A DNA stretch of 6,779 nt from Candidatus Glassiibacteriota bacterium (lineage in GTDB: Bacteria; Gemmatimonadota; Glassbacteria; GWA2-58-10). The stretch lies in the NCBI GenBank assembly GCA_016934095.1, contig JAFGTO010000332.1, positions 1 through 6,779 on the forward strand, in the 5' to 3' direction. Both the position numbers and the translations under genes were made by a program. Under the pieces are notes generated by a model. The model ran no database searches, was not told the origin of the DNA, and saw only the letters and a program-made list of their open reading frames with translations. Each line of letters starts with the position of its first letter. The stretch's first letter is position 1. Shown here one piece after another: positions 1 through 6,195 of this stretch.

Positions 1-3000
1 GAGCAGGCTGACCCACCCGTCGCGGTCTTCCCTGAAACGGTCGAACGCCCGGCTGGTGTTGTAGGTCACCTGAGGGGCCATCTTGCCGTCAGTGATCCAG
101 GTCCCGTGGGCGGAGGCCATGCTGTAGTGGATGGCGATGTTGTCGTGGCCGCGCGGCAGGTTCTTGAACAGGCGCGCGATACCGCTGCCGACCATCTCCT
201 CGAACCCTTCGCGCGTGTCCAGGGCGCTTTGACAGAACGTCAGGTCCGGGTCCAGCATGCTGTACTGCCAGAAAACGTACGAGCCAGCCCAGGACCCGTC
301 GAACAGGTTGGAGTACAGCCCGTAGGGCACCTCCCTCCCGCTCCTCCCGTAGCCCATGCCCGCCGAGAGCTTGAGCCCACTTCCGAAAGTGCGGTGGAAG
401 TCCATCTGGTTGTCGCCGGAATAGGGGTTGAGGTGCCAGAAGATCCTGTCCAGCCGCCAGTAGTCGCAGCCGTTGTGCGAGCCTACGATCTGGGTGCCGG
501 AATTGAGCACGATGCCGGTGGGGTCGATCTCGCGCAGGGTCCGGGCCACGTATTCGCAGTTACCCGCGTAGGTAACCTCCATGAAAGTGCGGTGGTCTGC
601 CCAGGAAGCGTAGCTCCCGCGGGCCTGGGCCTGGACCGCATCGTCCGGCTCCACTTCATCCCAGCTTGCGAACGAGGTCTCCCAGGTCTCGTTCAGCCGC
701 TCCAGGGTCCCATACTCGCCCGCCAGCCACTTGCGCATGGCCGCCATGCAGTGCGGGCTGAAACAGATGTCGCAGGCATCGCCGTAACAGGTCAGGCTCG
801 GCTCCTCGTAGATGTAATAGCTCATCGGCGAGAAAGGCACCCAGGGGGCGCAGAGCTCTTTCAGCTCGGCCGCCTCATCCTCGAGGTACTTCGGGTCGCT
901 CAGGCAGTACTGGCGCACCAGCAGGTGCTTGTCCCCGGTGGACAGGTAGTCCTCTTTCATCTTGTCGTAGTAGTCTCGCAGATTTCCATCCGGGCTCTCC
1001 TGCCCTGAAATGCGGGTCTGGGCCTGCACCGAGAAGTTGGCGTACTTGCAGAGCTCCAGCGGGTAGCTGCTCAGGGTGGTGGTATGCAGTTGTTTCAGCC
1101 TGCTCTCGATTGTGGGCCAGAGTCCCGGCATGGGGTCCGGGCCGAACAGATACATCACCACGTCGTAGTCGTCCCAGACCGCGCCCCGCTGGAAGAAGAC
1201 CTCGGCCCGCCTGCGGTCCGCCCGGTGTCCATTGGCCTTCACCATGCAGTCGACCCAGATCAGGTGGCTGAGCGCTCCCTGCGGGTCGAGCCGGAAGGAG
1301 ACTCTCGGCGGGGCCGGGGACCCGAGCTGCAGGCCCAGGGTGTCGAGCAGGCGGCCATAGTTGTCGCGCAGCTCCAGGCAGAGCTCCGCGCGCTTGCCCC
1401 TGCGGCAGGTCAGGAACACATCCCCGGCCACCATCTCGCCCGGGCGGAAGCGCCCGGCGGAGAAGACAATGGAGTCGACCGAAGTATCTTCCTGCAGGTG
1501 CGCAACCAGGCTTCCCCAGTCCAGTACCTTTTGCCGCTCGAGCAGCCTGGTGTCCACCAGCACGGTTCCCCTGGGGCCGGACCCGGGATAAGATACTTTC
1601 AGGGTTCCCCGGCCGGAGGCGGGCACCGCGACGTGAGTGGAGTCGACAGTCCGCCCGAAACCGTCCCGGAAGACCACCTCCAGGACCCTGCCCTGGTCAT
1701 TCGGCGGGCCTGCTACCTGGATCTTGGCGACCCCGGCTTCCGAGAACCCGATGCTCTCGACCGCGGCCTCGCTCTCGCGTCCGGCGGCCCAGACCATGCT
1801 GCGGATCAGCAGGCTGTAGAAGTACTCCCAGTAGGGGTACTCTGCTTCCACCTGCCAGATGCTGCTGAGACGGGGGATCATGCCGCGCTCGCCGTAGCTG
1901 AAAGCGGCCACCCGCCCCTTGCCGAAAGAGCGGACCGCCAGGATCGGCGTCCGGTCGGGATTTTTGCATTCGAGCAGCACCTCGCCGGCGGCGCGGCACC
2001 TGGCATAGTGCATCTGCCCGAAGGGGAAAGCCTCGAGGGGCACGTTGCGGGTAATATAGTGCGGTCGGCTCTTTTCCCAGGCCACCCGGTACAGCGAGGT
2101 GCTGTCCTCGACCAGGAAGTTGTTCGGGTTGATCTCGACCACCTTTTCCACGTCGACCAGGGGAGACATTTCCGCCAGGTCGCGGTTGTCGTAGTCCGGG
2201 TCGAAATAAGGGTAGGCCAGCACCAGGCCGCAGCCATCGGCCACCCGCCTTCTGATCTCCTGCCTGACCGCGGCCGGGTACTCGCCCCAGGGTCGCGCCC
2301 CGGGGATGACGATCAGGTCGTAGCGCGGCCCGTTGAGCAGCTCATCGGCCAGGTAGGTGTAGGCCAGGCTGAACACCGCGGTCGGGCTTTCCTGCCTGGT
2401 CCGGCCTCTCATGCCGTAGAAGTCGCCGAACCCCCAGATGTTGGTGGCGTAGGAGCCTCCCAGGGTCGTGGCCTTGAAATCGAGGTCCAGCCGCTGGGCC
2501 AGCTCGATGACCGCCCTGCCGTTGATAACATCCGGCACGAAGAGAGCCCGGACCGGCCCACCGGCCAGGGGCAGCGCCCAGGGGACATGGGGTGTGGCCA
2601 CCTCGCGGCTGTAGGAGACGTCCATCCTGCCGCGGCTCTCCAGCACATGGTTGAAGCTGTCGAGGCTGAAACGGTCGAGGTAGACCGTGGTTTCGCCGAG
2701 GCCGGCGGGCAGCGAAAGCCGGAGGGCGGCCATCTCCCGGAGGTTTATCCCGTAGAGCCCGGCGAGTTCGAGCTGTATGTGGTTGGACCCGCGCTTCAGG
2801 TGGATCCTCCGCCGGGCGGTCATGCCCTGCCTGTCGGTCAGGGTCAGGACCAGCTCAGCAGGCAGCGGGCTGTAGCAGAAAAAGCGAAAGGCTTCGTGCA
2901 GGTGCCAGTCCGCGGGGACATCCCCTGTGCCGACCCGGGCCTGGCCCCCGGAAGGCAACATGGCCTTGAGGCTGCGGTCGAACCAGGCGACAAACTCGGA

Positions 3001-3216
3001 AGAAGCCTCGAGAGCGGCCCCTCCTTCGGCTTGCCAGGCGGCCACCTCGCCGGGATCCTCGAAAGAGGCGAAGACAACCGGGCGGGGCGCGGCCCGGAGG
3101 GAGGAGCTCAGAGACAAAACAATTATTAGGCTGCAAAACAGACAGGCAGATAAACTGAAAAGGCTTTGAATGAAACTTTTTATACATATTACGAGAATCG
3201 GATGTTTACCTGGCAT
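1..3216 (-). CDS. Secreted GH42/beta-galactosidase-like glycoside hydrolase, multidomain, 3' end beyond window
   Basis: The frame is open from the ATG at 3216 to the left edge: 1072 codons without a stop, C-terminus missing. The start is supported by GAGGT (3221-3225) four bases upstream. Residues 1-43 look like a Sec signal peptide: Lys at 4 and 13, a hydrophobic stretch about 19-40, then LRAAP, so the protein is probably exported. Residues about 45-200 look like a beta-rich, carbohydrate-binding-type region. About 220-482 resembles the glutamine-amidotransferase-like/trimerisation fold linked to beta-galactosidases (YDLIVIPGARPW near 299-310, GKGRVAAFSYGERG near 432-445, MVWAAGRE near 474-481). 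About 485-680 is probably beta-sandwich. From about 685 a GH42-like TIM barrel begins: YIYEEP (801-806; E804 or E805 is a candidate acid/base), cysteines 810, 815, 818 and 823, then WLAGEYGTLERLNETW (830-845) and SGTQ near 906-909. This cysteine cluster followed by WL..YG.L..LN..W is typical of GH42 relatives. The substrate, probably a beta-galactoside or related glycan, is inferred. The nucleophile cannot be placed. GC-rich codon use contrasts with the gene upstream. Confidence 0.8.
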   Translation of the reverse strand, partial: MPGKHPILVICIKSFIQSLFSLSACLFCSLIIVLSLSSSLRAAPRPVVFASFEDPGEVAAWQAEGGAALEASSEFVAWFDRSLKAMLPSGGQARVGTGDVPADWHLHEAFRFFCYSPLPAELVLTLTDRQGMTARRRIHLKRGSNHIQLELAGLYGINLREMAALRLSLPAGLGETTVYLDRFSLDSFNHVLESRGRMDVSYSREVATPHVPWALPLAGGPVRALFVPDVINGRAVIELAQRLDLDFKATTLGGSYATNIWGFGDFYGMRGRTRQESPTAVFSLAYTYLADELLNGPRYDLIVIPGARPWGEYPAAVRQEIRRRVADGCGLVLAYPYFDPDYDNRDLAEMSPLVDVEKVVEINPNNFLVEDSTSLYRVAWEKSRPHYITRNVPLEAFPFGQMHYARCRAAGEVLLECKNPDRTPILAVRSFGKGRVAAFSYGERGMIPRLSSIWQVEAEYPYWEYFYSLLIRSMVWAAGRESEAAVESIGFSEAGVAKIQVAGPPNDQGRVLEVVFRDGFGRTVDSTHVAVPASGRGTLKVSYPGSGPRGTVLVDTRLLERQKVLDWGSLVAHLQEDTSVDSIVFSAGRFRPGEMVAGDVFLTCRRGKRAELCLELRDNYGRLLDTLGLQLGSPAPPRVSFRLDPQGALSHLIWVDCMVKANGHRADRRRAEVFFQRGAVWDDYDVVMYLFGPDPMPGLWPTIESRLKQLHTTTLSSYPLELCKYANFSVQAQTRISGQESPDGNLRDYYDKMKEDYLSTGDKHLLVRQYCLSDPKYLEDEAAELKELCAPWVPFSPMSYYIYEEPSLTCYGDACDICFSPHCMAAMRKWLAGEYGTLERLNETWETSFASWDEVEPDDAVQAQARGSYASWADHRTFMEVTYAGNCEYVARTLREIDPTGIVLNSGTQIVGSHNGCDYWRLDRIFWHLNPYSGDNQMDFHRTFGSGLKLSAGMGYGRSGREVPYGLYSNLFDGSWAGSYVFWQYSMLDPDLTFCQSALDTREGFEEMVGSGIARLFKNLPRGHDNIAIHYSMASAHGTWITDGKMAPQVTYNTSRAFDRFREDRDGWVSLL

Positions 3217-3287
3217 TTTTACCTCAAGGGTCGGTTAGATAAAAAGGCAGTAAGCAGGGATGAATATTCTCATTATCGTAGAATTAT
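3217..3287 (-). promoter_or_regulatory. Short intergenic leader with a weak candidate promoter for the glycoside hydrolase gene
   Basis: This 71-nt gap separates the nuclease stop (TAG at 3290-3288) from the hydrolase start. On the minus strand, GATAAT (3277-3272) matches the -10 consensus at five of six positions. ATGTCA (3299-3294, inside the end of the nuclease gene) lies 16 nt upstream and matches the -35 consensus at four of six. A Shine-Dalgarno GAGGT follows at 3225-3221. I see no convincing terminator hairpin for the nuclease gene; there is only a run of five T at 3245-3241 without a stem. Read-through from the restriction-modification genes is therefore possible. The promoter call is a consensus match in AT-rich DNA and is weak. 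Confidence 0.25.
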
Positions 3288-4085
3288 CTAATCTGACATG
3301 CGATTACTATATCTGGATAAATCTTCTTCCGTAACTTCTTCCGGAGATACAAGCCTGTAATGCTTCTCGGATACTATTCCAATATCATCTCCATCCTGCT
3401 CGGATTCAAACATGGCAATAATCCCGTCCTTCATGAACTGGGCTGCAACAGGCCTGCATATCAGTGAAGGAAATTTGTATTTGCAGACCGCCATGTCCTG
3501 TTCTATCTGTACAACACTCAATTTATCTATACCACCTTTTGCCTGCACTGGAATTACGAAATGCATACCCTTTTTGTTGAGACCGACATAGAGTTCATCT
3601 GTTTCGACCTGACCCAGATCCGGAACGTTAGTCCGCAGGTGGTTCTGTAAAGAATAACATGCGACCCCTGTGAAAATGTCCACCAGCCTGTTGTACCGGA
3701 CTATTGCCAGAAGAGCCTGTTCATCGCTCAGTGCGTATTTGGCGACTACTCCGGGGGTAGAGTCCGGTACTTTTGTCGAGGTCAGGCTTTCATTCGGAAC
3801 CAGTGGTTTATCTTCGACCATGACGAAACTGTACTTGCCGATCCCGGAAAGGCGGATAATCCATGTTTTGTTTTCCAGGGCGGTGGACTGAATGTTTTTT
3901 GGCAAATCTTTGCGAAACCTGAAACTGTAAATGACGTCTCCAAGGTTTTTGGGCAGATTGACTCCAAGTTCTTCTGCTATTTTGATAAGTTCTTCCCGCT
4001 CGAAGTCTACTTTTTGCATTCCGGATTTGAATTTAGATGTAAAAATTCGTTCTATCAGTGATGAATAAATACTCTGTTTTTGCAT
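3288..4085 (-). CDS. Putative type II restriction endonuclease (PD-(D/E)xK-like), partner of the adjacent methyltransferase
   Basis: The protein is 265 residues from the ATG at 4085. I prefer this start to the in-frame ATG at 4136 because AGAAGGAA (4100-4093) sits at ideal spacing before it, and because the 4136 start would overlap the methyltransferase by 35 nt without a visible ribosome site. The likely catalytic core is VETDELYVG (160-168), followed by HFVIPVQAKGG (175-185). The acidic D163/E164, then a hydrophobic strand, then Q181-A-K183 match the layout of PD-(D/E)xK nucleases with Gln replacing the usual Glu/Asp. VQIEQD (192-197) may form the following helix. The region before residue 120 has no motif I recognise and may bind DNA. 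There is no signal peptide or membrane segment, so the protein is cytoplasmic. Its position 16 nt after a DNA methyltransferase on the same strand, and the shared AT-rich composition, strongly suggest the nuclease half of a restriction-modification pair. The target sequence is unknown. Activity is inferred from motif and context. Confidence 0.7.
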   Translation of the reverse strand: MQKQSIYSSLIERIFTSKFKSGMQKVDFEREELIKIAEELGVNLPKNLGDVIYSFRFRKDLPKNIQSTALENKTWIIRLSGIGKYSFVMVEDKPLVPNESLTSTKVPDSTPGVVAKYALSDEQALLAIVRYNRLVDIFTGVACYSLQNHLRTNVPDLGQVETDELYVGLNKKGMHFVIPVQAKGGIDKLSVVQIEQDMAVCKYKFPSLICRPVAAQFMKDGIIAMFESEQDGDDIGIVSEKHYRLVSPEEVTEEDLSRYSNRMSD

Positions 4086-4092
4086 AGGATTA

Positions 4093-4100
4093 TTCCTTCT
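4093..4100 (-). promoter_or_regulatory. Ribosome binding site that fixes the nuclease start
   Basis: On the minus strand AGAAGGAA lies just before the ATG at 4085, with 8 nt between AAGGA and the ATG. It straddles the short gap after the methyltransferase stop (TAG at 4104-4102). No comparable site precedes the upstream in-frame ATG at 4136. This supports the 265-residue product and independent initiation of the nuclease after the methyltransferase has been translated. Confidence 0.65.
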
Positions 4101-4101
4101 A

Positions 4102-5424
4102 CTAAATTTTATTTCCCGGCCACCAAAGTAAAACAACTTCCTCCCTTAACTGCTCTTTGGTTGCGGTTGCCAGTCTGGTGCGGAACAAATCAATTCCTCT
4201 AACTTGATAGCCGAGTGATTTGGCAATGTCTGCAAGGATTTGCCCTGTACGAATCATCACTCTTAAATAAGATGCCTGATCCCCAACTACGTATGCCAAT
4301 TTAGCACCGGGACGAAGTATATTTCTCAGTTCAGCAAGATGCAGAGCCATACCTCCGAAATATAGTCTTGTAACCTTGGAGTAAAGACGTTCAAAGCCCG
4401 ATGTCTTACCTAGTTCTAAACGTCTTTTCTCAATCATGTCTGCTATTCGTTGTATTTCCTTGTGATCTTCAACTAAAATGTCGTCATTATCGCCTTTATA
4501 CACACCTCTTGTATTAGACCTTACCATATTTTTCTTTAGAGCGCGAAGGTCTTCTTTGTTTTTAATGAAACCGAGGAGCACCGATTCCAAACGAGTCGTA
4601 CGTGTATAGTCTTTTTCGTTGGGATATGGCGGTGAAGTAATTACAGCATCGATAGAATTTGGTTTTATCAGAGAAGAAGTTTTTCTTGCATCACCTTTGT
4701 AGACATAAGCTTCTGTATTAGTAACACTTTGCAGGTCAGACACGTCCTTTGCCATTTCCCTCACTATGTTCAACCATATCGGTACTACCGGTGCATCAAG
4801 CTTGATAGAACCGACTCCGACTTCGGGCCCGAAATTAAGGTTGCTTACATGGAACACGAGTGCTTTTGCAAGGGCAAGCCTCTCATATTCCAGGAAACGC
4901 TCATCTTTTATTTCCTGCATGGTATTAAGCAATACGAGAATTTTATGAAGTGGCAGGGGGCTTATCGAATTTTTTAATAACAGGCCAAAGGTTTCATCGG
5001 AGAGAGTCCGAAGCTTCTTGACAGTATCTTTTCCGGTATGGAATAAAGGTAAATCATCATAATCCTCGATACCGTCAGACGTTAGCCGCTCCGCAGCAAG
5101 GATGGCGATCCTGTTTGCATGGTTTAATAATCCCTCAGGGTCTACGCTCCAATCAACTTTGATTTTGCTGGCGAAATATGCCATCGGGTTGGCTTCAATT
5201 CCGATGCTTTCAATACCTGTTTTTTTACATTCCACGAGTGTAGTGCCGGTACCACAAAAAGGATCCAATACGCAATTGTCCGAGTCCAGCTCGAAGCGTT
5301 CAATATAGTACCGTACCAGATGAGGTGGAAAAGACAGAACAAAGCGGTACCAGTCGTGTACGGCACGGTCTTCAATTCTTAATTTGTTATTCTCATTAAC
5401 AGTTTTTTGGTTTATGCCATGCAA
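4102..5424 (-). CDS. TSPPY-type DNA methyltransferase (N4-cytosine or N6-adenine), motif order I then IV
   Basis: The protein has 440 residues and starts at TTG 5424. It would transfer a methyl group from S-adenosylmethionine to an exocyclic amino group in DNA. Residues 31-53 (SFPPHLVRYYIERF and on) look like motif X leading into motif I, DPFCGTGTT at 54-62, the SAM-binding loop. IGIEANP (74-80) supplies the motif II acidic residue E77. Catalytic motif IV is TSPPY at 263-267, preceded by the strand IDAVI. YFGGMALHLAELRNILRPGAKLAYVVGD, about 355-382, carries the later core strands. The C-terminus has a basic segment with LREEVVLLWWP (426-436). The 170-residue stretch between motifs I and IV may include target recognition. 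In most TSPPY (beta-class) enzymes motif IV precedes X and I; here the order is reversed, as in gamma or alpha classes. TSPPY is common in N4-cytosine enzymes but does not settle the base. It protects host DNA from the nuclease encoded next. AT-rich codon use differs from both flanking genes. Confidence 0.88.
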   Translation of the reverse strand: MHGINQKTVNENNKLRIEDRAVHDWYRFVLSFPPHLVRYYIERFELDSDNCVLDPFCGTGTTLVECKKTGIESIGIEANPMAYFASKIKVDWSVDPEGLLNHANRIAILAAERLTSDGIEDYDDLPLFHTGKDTVKKLRTLSDETFGLLLKNSISPLPLHKILVLLNTMQEIKDERFLEYERLALAKALVFHVSNLNFGPEVGVGSIKLDAPVVPIWLNIVREMAKDVSDLQSVTNTEAYVYKGDARKTSSLIKPNSIDAVITSPPYPNEKDYTRTTRLESVLLGFIKNKEDLRALKKNMVRSNTRGVYKGDNDDILVEDHKEIQRIADMIEKRRLELGKTSGFERLYSKVTRLYFGGMALHLAELRNILRPGAKLAYVVGDQASYLRVMIRTGQILADIAKSLGYQVRGIDLFRTRLATATKEQLREEVVLLWWPGNKI

Positions 5425-5432
5425 ATTTCAAT

Positions 5433-5438
5433 CTCCTT
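5433..5438 (-). promoter_or_regulatory. Strong Shine-Dalgarno site that fixes the methyltransferase TTG start
   Basis: AAGGAG on the minus strand lies 8 nt before the TTG at 5424, which is ideal spacing. The next in-frame ATG is Met81, beyond catalytic motif I, so a later start would destroy the SAM-binding site. An ATG at 5420-5418, 12 nt from this site and in another frame, reads ATG-GCA-TAA and stops at once. The TTG is therefore the only start that yields a whole enzyme. Confidence 0.75.
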
Positions 5439-5460
5439 TTAAAGATAACAATTTAAAGAT

Positions 5461-5466
5461 AGTATA
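5461..5466 (-). promoter_or_regulatory. Candidate -10 box of the restriction-modification operon
   Basis: TATACT on the minus strand matches the -10 consensus at five of six positions and lies about 36 nt before the methyltransferase start. Transcription would begin near 5453 and leave a leader of roughly 30 nt holding the Shine-Dalgarno site. No good -35 hexamer stands 16-18 nt upstream (GAATTC or AATTCT occupy that place), so the promoter would be weak or activator-dependent. Its position between the upstream terminator and the gene supports the call. The sequence alone does not prove it. Confidence 0.35.
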
Positions 5467-5507
5467 AAGCTTGACCGGAGAAAAGAATTCGAGATTTATG
5501 ATAATAA

Positions 5508-5521
5508 AATCGGTGCCGATT
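5508..5521. repeat. Small inverted repeat upstream of the methyltransferase promoter
   Basis: AATCGG (5508-5513) and CCGATT (5516-5521) form a perfect 6-bp inverted repeat around a 2-nt centre. It lies about 55-70 bp upstream of the likely transcription start, between the upstream terminator and the methyltransferase promoter. Such a dyad could be an operator for a dimeric regulator or a remnant of a junction. No controller gene is visible in the window. A repeat this short can also occur by chance. Confidence 0.25.
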
Positions 5522-5526
5522 ACAAG

Positions 5527-5566
5527 AAAAAAGCTCCCGGCACCAGGGGGCCTGCCTTGCGGGAGC
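5527..5566 (-). terminator. Intrinsic terminator of the secF-lipoprotein unit
   Basis: On the minus strand GCTCCCG (5566-5560) pairs with CGGGAGC (5539-5533), seven bp and mostly G-C. It is followed directly by six T (5532-5527). The 20-nt interior can form a further small stem, CAGG (5554-5551) with CCTG (5547-5544), around a 3-nt loop. The hairpin begins 42 nt after the stop codon of the lipoprotein gene, as expected for a rho-independent terminator. It separates the GC-rich secretion locus from the AT-rich restriction-modification genes. Confidence 0.85.
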
Positions 5567-5608
5567 GACAGGACCGGCCGGGTGGGAAAGGGTCAGACAA
5601 GGCGGAGC

Positions 5609-6190
5609 TCAGCGAATACCCCGCAGCCCTTTTATCTCTGCAGCGAGTGTCTCGATCAGGCCGGTGGCCGAGTTGCTGCGGCTGGAAAGCCTGAGCGGCT
5701 CGAGCAGCACCTGGTAGCCGAAATAGAACTCATCCTGGTCGAGAATAAAGGGGAGACGGCGGTCGGAGGAGGAAAACTCGAAAGTTGCCGGCAGGATTTT
5801 TTTATCGTTGAGTACCAGGGCAGTAGGGTCGTTATAGACATCGGCGCCGGTGCCGAGATAAAGGGTGACCTCACCGGTGCCGTCGAAGCCGCGGGACTCG
5901 ATGCTCATCCGGAACCTCAGCAGGACGCTTTCGACCTCGGTGATATCCGAGCCGGCCTGCCGCAGGTTGAGCCGGGTGGCTACCATGCGGTAGCTGTACG
6001 ACAGGTTGGTACCGGAAGGCAGGTCCTGGTCCAGCGGCAAGGTGCTGTCTGCAAGGTAAGTGGGGCTGGTGAAATTGATATCCGCCACGTGGAGCAGAGG
6101 CAGGAAATCCACATTCACCGGCTTTTCGCTCTCGCTGCAGGAGACTGCGGCCGACCCCAGAAAAACCAGGATTGCGAGACGGGATTTCAT
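5609..6190 (-). CDS. Putative lipoprotein of unknown function
   Basis: The product has 193 residues from the ATG at 6190. I chose this start because it gives a clean lipoprotein signal: MKSRLAILVFLGSAAVSC, with Lys2/Arg4, a hydrophobic core and a lipobox-like AVSC ending at Cys18, followed by polar SESEK. The longer frame from 6256 adds 22 basic residues that overlap secF and bury the signal. The mature part has alternating hydrophobic/polar stretches (VLLRFRMSIES, GEVTLYLGTGADVYND, EFYFGYQVLLEPLRL), which suggests a beta-rich fold. I do not recognise the family. The start lies 5 nt after the secF stop with no strong Shine-Dalgarno site, so translation is probably coupled to secF. A terminator follows 42 nt after the stop. 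The protein would be anchored in the inner or outer membrane facing the periplasm. A link to protein export is only suggested by position. Confidence 0.75.
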   Translation of the reverse strand: MKSRLAILVFLGSAAVSCSESEKPVNVDFLPLLHVADINFTSPTYLADSTLPLDQDLPSGTNLSYSYRMVATRLNLRQAGSDITEVESVLLRFRMSIESRGFDGTGEVTLYLGTGADVYNDPTALVLNDKKILPATFEFSSSDRRLPFILDQDEFYFGYQVLLEPLRLSSRSNSATGLIETLAAEIKGLRGIR

Positions 6191-6195
6191 GGGTC

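Noticed and set aside
106..1008. Plus-strand open frame of 300 codons
   Set aside because: It is in the same antisense phase to the hydrolase as the longer frame, with low-complexity His/Val/Gly-rich sequence and no family resemblance.
1084..3129. Plus-strand open frame of 681 codons
   Set aside because: It runs exactly codon-against-codon opposite the hydrolase gene. Its product is rich in Gly, Pro, Arg, His and Val with no recognisable domain, and the opposite strand has a signal peptide, a ribosome site and GH42 motifs. It is a GC-driven antisense shadow.
4086..4136. Upstream ATG at 4136 as the nuclease start
   Set aside because: It would overlap the methyltransferase by 35 nt and has no visible ribosome site, while the ATG at 4085 has AGAAGGAA at good spacing.
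4729..4977. Plus-strand small open frames within the methyltransferase gene
   Set aside because: They lie wholly inside the methyltransferase on the other strand, with no ribosome site and no recognisable product.
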